Below, in pieces: positions 19,601 through 29,483 of a stretch of DNA of 64,000 bases. The translations under genes were made by a program, and so were the position numbers. This stretch comes from Phytopythium helicoides (Eukaryota; Oomycota; Peronosporomycetes; Pythiales; Pythiaceae). The notes beneath the pieces are model-generated. The model was not told the origin of the DNA, searched no databases, and worked only from the letters and a program-made list of their open reading frames with translations. The stretch's first letter is position 1, and every line of letters starts with the position of its first letter. The stretch lies in NCBI GenBank assembly GCA_024867545.1, contig JANFNE010000036.1:62001-126000 (forward strand), in the 5' to 3' direction.

Positions 19601-22357
19601 CGTCATTGCTGGACCCACCAGTGCCGCCACCTGAGGATTGACCCGTTAGCACGATAGCACCACCTGCAGATGTTCCGGTGTTGAACTCCGACTCTTCATC
19701 CAACTCGTCAATACGCTTCTGGTCGTAACTTGACAAGGCATCACCGGTCAACGTCCAGCGATCGGACGTGCTGAAAGCAAAGCTTGGAGTGCGGATCTCT
19801 CCATATCCCGATTGAGACAGCGGACTATTATCGTCACCGGATCCCTCAGAGTCGCGCAGTGACTTGGCCGTCGCATTCCACTGCAGGAAAATCAGGCAGC
19901 ACGGGGGAATTGAGCATGGCAGCCAAACAGTGAAGACATAGAACCACGGGTACGCGATGGCGCGAGTGTTTCGAGACACGATCTGCACCACCCAAGAAAG
20001 CAAGTACACTAGCGTCACAATGCCAATCAGAGCGTAATACAGGCGGAGGGCTTTGATCAGAGCGACTTGGTGCGGGCCAGTAGCATTACCAAGCAGCAAC
20101 TTGCCTCGACGCATCACCATAACGCCGAGTGCCATGACAACGATGTTGACGACCAAAAACAATCCGTAGGTAACCGTTGTCGACACCAAGAAAAATCGGT
20201 CAGTGTCTCCTGCATAGCAGACCCACAAGTAGCCCTGGATATCTGAAAAGACATTTCCCGAGGAATCGGCGTCATCGTTGCACTGCTGGTAGGATAGCGA
20301 GGTCAGGTCACTCTGCGTCGAATAAACTTTGGAAATGAGGCTGCGGTGGTAAAACAAGAAAGACGCCTGGAATACGTAAAAGAGCGCATTCATGACGACA
20401 AACGCAACCGATGCTGTTGTCTTGGGAAGCTTCCGTAGACGAAGACTCAGCACAGTTCCCCAGTGGAAGCACACCGCCGTGAGCATGGTGAACGTGAAGC
20501 ACAAGTAGAGTCTCGAAATGTAAAAGTACGCGCTGCTCTGGTCGAAGAGCCACAGAAAGTTGTTCACGATCGAAGTGACGAGCGCGAGCACAGTACACAT
20601 CGCAGTCAGATCGGTCCAGATTGAACCGAGCGAGAACGAAAGCCCATTGCTGCGAATGACCATACAGCAGAAAAACAGAGAGCCGATGAGGACAACTAGT
20701 GTCACGTAATTGTACGGGCTTGAGGTCGCCTCCGACACAAGCTCGACAGAAATGGCCGAGATCTGCCCGCTGCTGATAATCTGCTCGAGATCGTTGTAGA
20801 GCTTGATTGCAGCAAAGTTGAGCCCGGAGTACGCAACGGACGGGTTTTTCACGCGGCTAACACTCAGTTGAACCCATCCAATGCTGATGTCTTCATCCAC
20901 CGTCAGCGTCCACGTGTTGTCAGACTGCGAGAAATTGGCTGCTGCGAATTCCTTCCCTGTAGCACTTGAGCTTGAAGTGGTAGTCACTGTTGACACGGAC
21001 AGCGCACCATCCGTATCGACATCGTTCGAATCGGTCTCCATCGGGTACGCCTGCCACTTCCATTCTGCATCGCTGGTAAACCCCCACTTTGTACCGAACG
21101 CCATCTCGATGGATCCTCCCGATGGGATCTTGGCATCGGTGTAGAATGACAGCATTGCGCTGCCTGAGTTACCAGGGTAGATGTTTTTCGGTAGGAAAGA
21201 GCCACTAGAAATCATCGCAGCCGACAGATCCTGAACCCTGAGAAACGTGTTGAACGGCGTACCCTCTGTGTCGTTGAAGATGAAGTACACTGGTGAAAGG
21301 TTCGAGTCGGTGGAGTAGATTACCGATGATGAAGAAGTGCTGTCATTGACGCCCGAGGGTGTTCCAACACCGTCAAACACAATCAGGAATGAGTTGTTGC
21401 TAGTGCTGAACTCTTCCGTGATGTTGACCGTCAGGTAAGTTCGCGTTTCGCTGAAGAATGTTGACACTTCGCATTCTGTGGACTGGAGGGCCGGTGCCGT
21501 GGCATTATTGACATGGTCCAGCCAGCATGAGACGCCTTCGGCGAACGAGTACCCCGGGGGACTTGCGATCATAAGCTGCTGCAGCGTGTAGTAGTTGTTG
21601 CCCATGCCCGATGGGTAGAACACGTCCAAATAGTCAGTCGGCGTAATGGTCACTGCGAAAGTGCCATTTGTCTGTCCTGGAAACGCGTTCGACACGCCGT
21701 GCCACACGTTCGAGTCGAGCAAGAGCCCTGAGCAGCACGCGTCGGTGCACGTAAAATTGGCGCCAGCCGTGTAGGACCACTCGGTATCGCCGTTGCAAAA
21801 CTCCTGTTTGTTCGTGTCGTTCTGGCAAGTCGGGAACGCCAGGCATGGGTACCATGCCTGGTGGTTCTGCGCCTTCCTGCCTCCTATTTTCACGACAGCC
21901 ACACGACCCTATCAGCCTAAAACAACCGCTAACCCCTTTACTTTCTCCAGCACGAACCGTAGGTGCAGCACGGGAGTCCACTGCACTCTCCGTGCTTGGT
22001 GCCGAAGAGGTCTCTCGGCTGCTCCTGTTCGCAGCACGAGAGCTGCAGCTGGTCGTCGCCCTCGTCCGCCAGCGACGACGACGTCCCCACGCAGCACGCG
22101 CTGCAGTCGTCGGCCGCGTACGTCGTCTCCGGTGTGGGCGTGGGCGTGGCCGTCGCGTCCGAGCCGCTGGTCGATCCGCTCTCGACGCTCGAGCCTGTCG
22201 TCGTGGTCGTGGAGGAGGATCCGCTGGCCGCCGACCCCGAGCCCTCGGTCGCCGTCGCCGTCAAGGAGCCCGAGCCCGCGCTCTGCGCCCCTGCGCCGCT
22301 CAGCATGACGACCGCCAGCGCCAGCAGCGCCAGCGCCGAGCGCCGCTGCGCCCGCAT
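16653..22357 (-). CDS. 7TM receptor fused to inositol-polyphosphate 4-phosphatase (GPCR-INPP4)
   Basis: Two exons (minus): 22357-21942 and 21876-16653, intron 65 bp, 1879 aa. Exon 1 supplies a signal peptide (LALLALAVVMLSGAGA), a Ser/Thr-rich stalk and paired cysteines. The extracellular region continues to about residue 520. Seven hydrophobic segments lie at about 525-805, for example LVVLIGSLFFCCMVI and TTVTYGLFLVVNIVVMALGV. The long cytoplasmic part has a possible C2-like stretch and ends in an INPP4-type catalytic motif CKSAKDRTGM (Cys near 1797) with RIENALKN and FAFNALQ, as in animal INPP4A/B. Expected role: ligand-gated removal of the 4-phosphate from PI(3,4)P2-type lipids. GPCRs with C-terminal effector domains are a known oomycete class. 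It is divergent from the legumain gene (283 bp). Confidence 0.9.
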
Positions 22358-22640
22358 GTTGCCGTGCCAGTCGGAAAGTACGGCGTTGTCTCTAGGTGTC
22401 TAGGTCCGAATCGCAAAGGTTCGTATAGTGAAGCCAGCACGTTCGTCCCATCAGACAAGTTCAGTTCGCAACTATAGGAGCGACCTACAGCCTCCGACTC
22501 TTCCGAGACGCGTCCTGATTGGGTGGAAAATATGATTTGCAGGTATCTAGGATGACCTGCGGCCGTATCCAGAGAGAACAATCCCAACCTTCAACGTCAT
22601 TCTGCGCCAGACCACCAAGCGCCCACTGCTCCTGCGCGAG

Positions 22641-24179
22641 ATGCGCGCGCTGCTGCTGCTGGCGATCGCGCTCTGCGGCTGCGCGCTCCATGCGGCTGCC
22701 GAGCACTGGGCCGTGATCATCGCGGGCTCGCGCGGCTACTCGAACTACAGGCACCAGGCGGACGCGTGCCACGCTTACCATGTTGTGCGGCGCCACGGCA
22801 TCCCGGCCGAGAACGTGGTGCTCATGATGTACGACGACGTGGCCGCGCACAAGGACAACCCGTTCCCGGGCCAGCTGTTCAACCGACCGGTGGCCAACGC
22901 CTCCAACGTGGCCGCCAGCGACGTGTACAGGGGCTGCAACGTCGACTACCGCGGAGAGGACGTGACTCCCGACACGTTCGTCAACGTGCTGCTGGGCAAC
23001 GCATCGGGCGTGGGCGGTCGCAAGGTGCTCAATAGCACGGCTGACGACCGAGTGTTCGTCAACTTCATCGACCACGGTTCGCGCGGGAACATCTACTTCC
23101 CGCACGGCCAGCCACTCACAGCGTCGCGCCTCAACAAGACGCTCAAGAAGATGCACGCCAACAACATGTACAAGGAGCTCGTATTCTACCTTGAGGGTAA
23201 GTTTTCTGTGGATTGATGTTTGGTTGCGATCGTAGTGAACTAACGCGACGCCTCCAACTCGACAGCGTGCGAGTCCGGATCCATGTTCTGGAGCTGGACT
23301 ATGTCCGAGATCAACGCGTATGTGACGACCGCCGCTAACGGATTCGAGCCGTCGTGGGGAACGTACTGTCCGCCACTCGACAAAATCAACGGCGTGCCGC
23401 TCGAGACGTGCCTTGGCGATTTGTATTCTGTCAACTGGATGGAAGACAGTGACCTCACGGACCTGTCGACCGAGTCGCTTCGGCTCCAGTTTGAGCGCGT
23501 CAAGAAGGAGACCAACAAGAGCCACGTGAACGAGTTTGGCTCGACCACGATCCGAAAGGAGATTGTCGGCAACTTCCAGTCCAACTATGATCGCCCAGGT
23601 GCTGATGATGCTGATCAAGCTGTACCCCCGGTCGAGAGCGATTCCATTGGCGTTCGATCGAATGAAGGTGGAGAGGTGGACGCACATGACATCGACCTTG
23701 TCTTGGCCTTTTACCGCTATCTCCGTAGTGTTCCTGGTGAAAAGCGCAGCGGTCTAGCAGACGAGTTGATCCAGCAGGTGCGTGAACGAGAGGCAGCTGA
23801 CAAGGTGTTTGCGCGCCTTCGCGATCTGTACGAATTGCAAGTTGGCCGTCCTTTGCTGGCTGTTGGAGAAACTCCTATCGAGACGGTCTACGATTGCTAT
23901 GAGCACGCCGTCCGTCTTTTCGAGCGCTCATGCAGCACGACACTTGCAATTCCCAAGCTTTCGGAAGGGCGAGGAGACAGCGCGAGTCTGTTCGGTGGCG
24001 GGTTCTCGAGCTACAGCATCCAGTACGCCGGGGTATTCATGGACATGTGCGCGAACGAGCTGGACACGGACGCCATGAAACTCATCATTGACCAAGCGTG
24101 CGGAGAGCGTCCAGCCACGGAGACTGCGAAGACGACAGGCGGCCGCGGAGTTGTCTTCTCCATGCAAGAGTCGCCGTAG
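22641..24179 (+). CDS. Legumain-type asparaginyl endopeptidase (C13)
   Basis: Exons 22641-23196 and 23266-24179, intron 69 bp (GTAAGT, branch ACTAAC), 489 aa. An N-terminal signal peptide (LLLLAIALCGCALHAAA) is followed by the C13 fold: WAVIIAGSRGYSNYRHQADACHAYH, catalytic His in NFIDHGSRG (H145), catalytic Cys in YLEACESGSMF (C187), then DLYSVNWMEDSD. These spacings match legumain rather than GPI8, and no C-terminal membrane anchor is seen. A C-terminal helical prodomain with cysteines is present (CYEHAVRLFERSC, DMCANELD). Function expected: cleavage after Asn in vacuole/lysosome or secreted fluid. The intron splits the catalytic ACESG motif. Convergent with UFD2. Confidence 0.93.
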
Positions 24180-25111
24180 CGTGGCTGATCGATTACCTGC
24201 ATTGCATATTGCATTCCTCACATTTCGTTGCGATGGCAGTGTAGCCATCAGCACCTGACAATCGAAAGTGACACGAAGGTGGAGTTCTCTGGCACTGTGT
24301 ATGCAGCCAACGGTCATTTGAGCTGTTGGTGTCTTGAAGGCACCTTTTCCGCCACCGACCGAAATGGTTGGCCAGCGCCCATCCACCTCTTTCCGCCCTG
24401 TGCTCTCGTTGGCTCACTCTGCAAGAGTCCGCTTCCAGTGGAAGTGCCGCTCCGTGCTGCGTCACGGAGTCCTCGCGAGGTTCCAGCCCTCGGACGAGGA
24501 GATGCGCTCTTGGCGTCCGGTGCCGCTGTGCACCCTGGATACCTCGAGCAGTGGCGCGGAGCAGCTTCCGCGCCAGGTTCCTTCGGAACAGCAGCTCTGC
24601 GAGAGCTGCAGCAAGTGAGCGCCGATCTCACTTGGTGTCGCGGGCGATGCCCGCGACGGAGCCTCCGAGTGGTCTCGGAGGATAGGATAGGATCGTCGAT
24701 CGATATCCCAGAGGACGTGATGCCGATTCACTCCAGACGCCCGATATTTCGGGTGTTTACGTGCGGCGCGGTGTTGAGCACCGCGCCAAGTTCCAGACTC
24801 AGCTCGACGACACGTCGAGCCGTTCCAGGCGCGGGCCGAGCCCGCGCCGCCCCCATTGCGGGGGCCCAGATTGCATATTGCATGTACTCGACATGGGCTC
24901 ACGATGATTCACATATGATATAATGAGCCTGAGCGCGACCCATTGGACGCGTGATGTCAACCTCTTGCTGAGTGAGCCCGACCACAACATCAATGCGTTT
25001 TCATATCGTGCGTGATTCATTCAACAAGCAATACAAAGCGTGCTAGTGTTCACAACGAGGTCTCATTTCGTTCGATGAAAACCACTCATGATCTAAGGCC
25101 ATCTTCACGCT
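24180..25111. other. 932-bp gap between convergent legumain and UFD2 genes
   Basis: No protein gene is supported. Frames that cross it have no recognisable domain and run through hairpins. Most of it is the hairpin array described next. The remainder, 24884-25111, is AT-richer, with one further long-loop stem (GGCTCA/TGAGCC at 24896-24929). Confidence 0.6.
24201..24883. repeat. Array of about 19 different hairpins bounded by a 14-bp direct repeat
   Basis: Seen directly: near-contiguous stem-loops with unrelated stems. The 7-9 bp ones are 24450-24469, 24552-24575 (TGGCGCGGA/TCCGCGCCA), 24591-24609 (GCAGCTCT/AGAGCTGC), 24612-24634 (CAAGTGAG/CTCACTTG), 24638-24656 (TCGCGGGC/GCCCGCGA), 24662-24681 (CCTCCGAG/CTCGGAGG), 24737-24756 (one G-T), 24765-24787 (GGCGCGGTG/CACCGCGCC), 24802-24820 (GCTCGACG/CGTCGAGC) and 24828-24848 (GGCGCGGGC/GCCCGCGCC). 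Shorter stems are 24232-24249, 24328-24344, 24355-24371, 24416-24428, 24432-24444, 24491-24519, 24519-24534, 24577-24589 and 24849-24865, plus the palindrome CCTCGCGAGG at 24471. Loops are mostly 3-7 nt. ATTGCATATTGCAT occurs at 24201-24214 and 24870-24883. Function unknown: a structured RNA, a small mobile element with a 14-bp target duplication, or a bidirectional 3'-end structure. Confidence 0.75.
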
Positions 25112-28100
25112 CTACTGCTCCACCTCCATGGCACTGGCACCGCTCGTTTGTTGCCGAAGCTCCTCTTGGCGCTGGTGCACCCACGCGTCGATGCGAGCCT
25201 TCAGTTCCACATCCGGCACGAGCTGATCCACAGTCAGCGGAGCGCGCGTGAATGGGTCGCTCTGATCATTTAGCAAATGCTGTGAGATACTGGCGCGATC
25301 CATGGAGTAGCCCGATCCAGGCAGCTTGACGGGGTCTGTCATGAGGGTGTACACGAGCGGATCGAGGAACTCGTCCGGGATCTCACCCAGTGACTCCTCG
25401 AAGCGAGCCACACGCTGCGCTGCAAGAGCGACATCCTTCACAAATGCTTCGAATCGTGCCGATCCACTGTCGGCAGTCGAGTCGTCAAGGAGCTGCAGGC
25501 GCTTCACAATGTGTGCACTCTTGGAGAAAACGTTCTCGTCGTAGTAGCCGTTGACCGCAACCGCCTCCACAAAGCTCGGATACTCGGCAAAGTGTAGCAT
25601 TGTCTCCACAATTTCGCGCAGCATCTCACGCGGCCGGAACTTATACTGCTCAGGGTTCGCAACCTTCAGCTCGACGCCACGCGGACCTGCAAGCTTGACC
25701 AGCACACTTGCGAGCATACTCACAAGTCGCTCGCGCATGTCCGGCTTGTCCACGAACGGCGCGCGAATTTCAGACGTCAAGTACGACAGCATATGGATCG
25801 TCTCGTTTGCGAGCTGCAGACTTGAGGTGACTGTGCGCTCCTTGTCTGCCAGCAGGCTCTGCTTTTGTTCGCGCACGGCCTCGTCCAAAGCCATCCACCG
25901 AGCAACGTCCTGCATCTCTTCTTGCAGAGTCTTGATTTCTGGGAGGCTTGTCAGCGCGTCCGTGACCAGACTGTTGATGTGATTCATCAAGCCGTGGGCA
26001 AACTTGACAAAGTTTGTCTCGAGCTCTGCGATACGCAAGAAGGCGGGCTTGTGACTCTGGAGCGACCACAGATGCTTCAGCAGGCACGCAATCTGATAGC
26101 GATGCTCTAGCTTGTCATAAAATCCGGTTTGCTCCACATCACCATAGAGGGCTAGAAGGCACGGAGCAAGGTGCTGCTGCGCTAGAGCTTGAGTAGTCAA
26201 AAGCTGGGCTGCCATGGCTTGGAATGCTGCTGGAGGCTGGCGACTACCGCCGTCTTCGACTTCGTCAGCAGGCAGGAAAACATAGTAGAGGACTTGACTC
26301 ATCTTTGCGCGCAGATGCGGGCTGTTGACGTACGCCGGGCTTGAAAGGAATACCAGCATCATGACAAGAAGGTCGTTCAGACCGTTGGGAACGGCGGCAA
26401 GAGCAGCCGAGAGAGCTCGAGGCGCCATTCGTGCCGCGAATATGATTGCCGAGCAAATATCATCGACCATGTCTTCGGGAATGAACGCGAGCACATTGCC
26501 GCTACCAGGGACTGGGTCGGGGAGAGGTAGGACAAGAGTCGAAACATTCTGCGCACCCGCACACATACGCGTCACAACCTTGGATGACAGCAGCATGAAC
26601 CGTACGAGATCATGGAGCAAATCGGGGTGCAGGATTTCGGCGTCCAGTACCATCTTGGTCGTCGCAAGCGCATCAAAGTGAGCACGCAGGCGAGGATCTT
26701 CATTGTTGTTCATCCGACTTTGAAAGTACGACAGTTGCCGGAGCAGTCGCATGTACTGACCCATCATCGAGACCGGACCAAGATGCAGTGCACGCGCGGT
26801 GATAAAGTAGCATCGGGTGATGAAATTGAACGGATTCGGCGAAGCCAGTGGACGGCGGTCGTCAATGTTGTTGTCTGCCGAATGAGCAAGCAGTCTTGTC
26901 GCGTCAAAGGGGAACACGACATTCTGTGTCGCGACATACTCTAGGTTGATCAATAGATCTTTGTTCTTCGGGTCAGGTGGCAGGAACGGACCGCAGAGAC
27001 GAAGTAGCACAGTTGCCATGTTGACCATCATGCCATTTGACGACGCCACATTCATGTCGGGATTTTCCTTGGCGCGCTCAGCATTGACCTGCGTCGCTTG
27101 CTCTAGCCATTCAAGAACACGCTCGCGTGCAGGCCCACCAGCCTTCAGAAGGAGCGTCACGAGATCAGCGCATGTACCTTGGACATTCGATAGTTTGTTG
27201 CGAATTGAAGCAATCGAGTTGTCCACGTCGTTCTTGGTTCGCTTGGTAATGTTGGTAAACATTTGCTGAATCGCTGGGTCTTGGCCACAGCTGAAGCGAA
27301 GTAAGATGCCAAGCGCCGTCGCATCTTGCAGTCTTCGACCAGTCATTGGAGCTGCAATTGGACCCGCTGGCGTCAGCAAAAAGCCTGGGATACCCGTGAA
27401 GACTGCTGCTAGTGCCTTGTTGCGACAAAGTTGCGTTAGCAAGTACATGTTGTCGAAAAAGTTGGACATGAGCGACGGCGGGCTGATGAGGAACAGCTCT
27501 GACAGCAGCTTTTGGAAAATCGGCGCGAACACTGGAAACGTGGCGCCGTCGTTCTGCTCGAGCTCTGCCACAACAGCGTCGATGAACTCGGGCGTGAGCG
27601 GGTTCGCCTGTGCGCGCACGAGCTTCTCGAGTGCATCCTGGTTGATTGTGCCGACCTCAAATGGGAAGAAGTCGGGCTCGGACAACGCCGTTGCGCTGTA
27701 GTTGACACACATATCGCGGATGCTCGCTAGGCACTGCTCAGCCTCCTCTTTTTCGCTCGGTGTAAGCCTAGCAAACGCCGTGTTCAGACGCTGGACCTCG
27801 TCACGCACGCGGTAGTAGCACTGCTCCAAGTAGGCAATCGCAGCGAGCGGGTGTTGCTTCGAGCGGCCCGAGAGCTGCGCCGGGTCCATGATGATGCGCG
27901 AGTACAGCACCTCGCTTACGTTGCCCGGGGACAGCTCGGAGGCTCCGCTGGCCGCTTCGTCAGCCATGAACAACAGGTCGCTGTTGCTCGCGCTCGCGCT
28001 TGAGGACAGCGTGAGCTGCAGCACGCGCTGCAGCATGTCATTCACGTACAAGTGGCTCGAGATCTTCTTCTTGGGCGGCGTCTTGGCCCTGGGCTGCTGA

Positions 28101-28408
28101 ACAGGAGGCTCCACGACAGCCTTCGGCGCTGGCTTTGCCACCGGCTTCGGCGCTGGAGCTGCGGCCGGTGCAGCAGCAGTCGCCGGGGTCGGAGCAGCCG
28201 CCGCGGCCGCCTCCTGCGCCTTGCGCCGCTCGTCCTCGAGCGCCTGGAGCCGCTCCAGCCGGCGCCGCCGCAGCTCGTCCGCCGACACGGGCGCGTCACC
28301 GCCGCCGCCACCGGACAGCGCCTGGCCCGATCCTTCGCTCTTGGCCTCCTCGTTGCCGTCGCCCTCGCCCTCGCGGCCCTGCAGCCACGCGCTCACCCAG
28401 CTCGCCAT
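25112..28408 (-). CDS. UFD2: Ubiquitin conjugation factor E4 (UFD2/UBE4)
   Basis: Intronless, 1098 aa from the ATG at 28408; an upstream in-frame extension has no ATG. An Ala/Pro-rich linker follows residues 1-110 (glycine- and acid-rich). The large helical Ufd2 core occupies about 150-980 (for example LYVNDMLQRVLQLTLS, PEFIDAVVAELEQNDG). A C-terminal U-box covers about 1010-1090: IPDEFLDPLVYTLMTDPV, LPGSGYSMDRASISQHL, DPFTRAPL. Known role: elongation of short ubiquitin chains on substrates with Cdc48/p97 in proteasomal degradation. The gene is convergent with legumain. Its 5' leader or promoter contains a duplicated 25-nt element at 28468-28545. Confidence 0.95.
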   Translation of the reverse strand: MASWVSAWLQGREGEGDGNEEAKSEGSGQALSGGGGGDAPVSADELRRRRLERLQALEDERRKAQEAAAAAAPTPATAAAPAAAPAPKPVAKPAPKAVVEPPVQQPRAKTPPKKKISSHLYVNDMLQRVLQLTLSSSASASNSDLLFMADEAASGASELSPGNVSEVLYSRIIMDPAQLSGRSKQHPLAAIAYLEQCYYRVRDEVQRLNTAFARLTPSEKEEAEQCLASIRDMCVNYSATALSEPDFFPFEVGTINQDALEKLVRAQANPLTPEFIDAVVAELEQNDGATFPVFAPIFQKLLSELFLISPPSLMSNFFDNMYLLTQLCRNKALAAVFTGIPGFLLTPAGPIAAPMTGRRLQDATALGILLRFSCGQDPAIQQMFTNITKRTKNDVDNSIASIRNKLSNVQGTCADLVTLLLKAGGPARERVLEWLEQATQVNAERAKENPDMNVASSNGMMVNMATVLLRLCGPFLPPDPKNKDLLINLEYVATQNVVFPFDATRLLAHSADNNIDDRRPLASPNPFNFITRCYFITARALHLGPVSMMGQYMRLLRQLSYFQSRMNNNEDPRLRAHFDALATTKMVLDAEILHPDLLHDLVRFMLLSSKVVTRMCAGAQNVSTLVLPLPDPVPGSGNVLAFIPEDMVDDICSAIIFAARMAPRALSAALAAVPNGLNDLLVMMLVFLSSPAYVNSPHLRAKMSQVLYYVFLPADEVEDGGSRQPPAAFQAMAAQLLTTQALAQQHLAPCLLALYGDVEQTGFYDKLEHRYQIACLLKHLWSLQSHKPAFLRIAELETNFVKFAHGLMNHINSLVTDALTSLPEIKTLQEEMQDVARWMALDEAVREQKQSLLADKERTVTSSLQLANETIHMLSYLTSEIRAPFVDKPDMRERLVSMLASVLVKLAGPRGVELKVANPEQYKFRPREMLREIVETMLHFAEYPSFVEAVAVNGYYDENVFSKSAHIVKRLQLLDDSTADSGSARFEAFVKDVALAAQRVARFEESLGEIPDEFLDPLVYTLMTDPVKLPGSGYSMDRASISQHLLNDQSDPFTRAPLTVDQLVPDVELKARIDAWVHQRQEELRQQTSGASAMEVEQ

Positions 28409-28466
28409 GCTTCTCGCCGCCTTTCTCTTCCGAGAGATCCAAGCCGGCACACACACACGTCATCGT

Positions 28467-28545
28467 GCCCGCAAGAAATATACGGCCAGTCCATGCCCGC
28501 AAGAAATATACGGCCAGTCGCTACTGTATCCGCAAGAAGTATACG
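28467..28545. repeat. Tandem promoter repeat upstream of UFD2
   Basis: GCAAGAAATATACGGCCAGT occurs at 28471 and again 28 bp later at 28499, both preceded by TGCCC. A third, diverged copy (CCGCAAGAAGTATACG) lies near 28530. On the UFD2 strand the unit reads ACTGGCCGTATATTTCTTGC. It lies about 60-140 bp upstream of the ATG, where a regulatory or initiation element would be. Confidence 0.7.
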
Positions 28546-28694
28546 TCCTCGTAGTATTCGGTATTCGCGTCCAGAAAATCCAGCGGCCCGATGGCTGAAG
28601 ATTGCGAGACAGCGGGCGCGACGGCCGGCCGCGAGTCACCTGCGGGTGCGGCGCATCTGGATCCTCGTGTGGAGTCAGCGCTCTCGCTCGCTCA

Positions 28695-29074
28695 ATGGCC
28701 GTCGAGGCTTTCGCGGCGGCAGCGCTCGTCGACGAGCAGACTAACCAGGAGTGGGCCGGGATGCGACACCACAGGCGGGTGCGTCGCGTTTGCTGACGAT
28801 TCGCGGCGCTCAACCGGGCGGCGGCGTGTCACTCGGGCACGACACGCGCGAGAATCCAGGCTCATGGGCTCCGGTCAGCCGTGATCTCGCTGCAAGCCCT
28901 CGAGGCGATGCTCGACACCTGGCGCCCGCCTTTCCGCTGACCAGCGCGTTCGCCGACCACGCTGCCAGCTGGAGCGAGCGCCTTGACAGCCAAAGTGCGT
29001 GGCTTGAACGCATTCAGCACAGATGGCCAAGTGACTTGTCCGTCACCACAGCTCGGCGCTCCATGTGGGAATGA
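28695..29074 (+). CDS. Possible small two-exon gene, unidentified
   Basis: From the ATG at 28695 a frame gives MAVEAFAAAALVDEQTNQ... to 28778, followed by a GTGCGT donor. A second frame ends at 29074 with APAFPLTSAFADHAASWSER ... QHRWPSDLS. Using an acceptor at 28851-28852 the phases agree (74-bp intron, about 101 aa), but this acceptor (CGCGAG) is weak. Composition looks protein-like, yet no family is recognised. It may be a short helical protein or a chance frame in GC-rich promoter DNA. Confidence 0.3.
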
Positions 29075-29483
29075 ATCGCCGCGGGGATTACGGCTCCACG
29101 TGTAGCGCCGTCACCTTCCGCGCCGCCTTGCTGTCACGGTGTACGTGTACAGTAGGCAGCAAAGTGCATGTTGCCTCTCCATCCACCCGGAGGTTCAAGC
29201 TTCCTCCCGTCTCCGTCCTGCCTCATGCCTTCAGCTTCCGTATACAAAGCGCAAGAGAGTCGCCGGGAAATCATCTGGTTTCACGCGGGTGGGGGATCCT
29301 CCGTTTAAGTACCCCTTCTCTGTTCCTCTAGCTCGCTCTGGGTAAGGTATCCACTCTCCGCAAGGTACCGCGTCGACGTGCTGGTTGCCGAGCCGCCCGC
29401 CAACCCGCGCCGACCGGCTTGGCCATGGGCCACCGCGGCGCTCACATCGCAATCCGCCCTTTCTCATCCAGTTCGCGCCCAGC

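Larger units (their letters stand above)
28409..29483. other. Divergent gap UFD2 / PH-domain gene, mostly non-coding
   Basis: About 1.07 kb lies between the UFD2 ATG (-) and the PH-gene ATG (+). It contains the tandem repeat at 28467-28545 and a possible small plus-strand gene at 28695-29074. The rest, 29075-29483, is presumed promoter of the PH-domain gene; nothing specific is seen there. Confidence 0.4.

Noticed and set aside
24228..24923. 231-codon plus-strand frame in the legumain-UFD2 gap
   Set aside because: It runs straight through the hairpin array, has no recognisable domain, and frames of this size are common in GC-rich DNA here.
28467..28545. CRISPR-like direct repeats
   Set aside because: Only two perfect copies and one diverged copy, no spacers of uniform length, eukaryotic promoter context.
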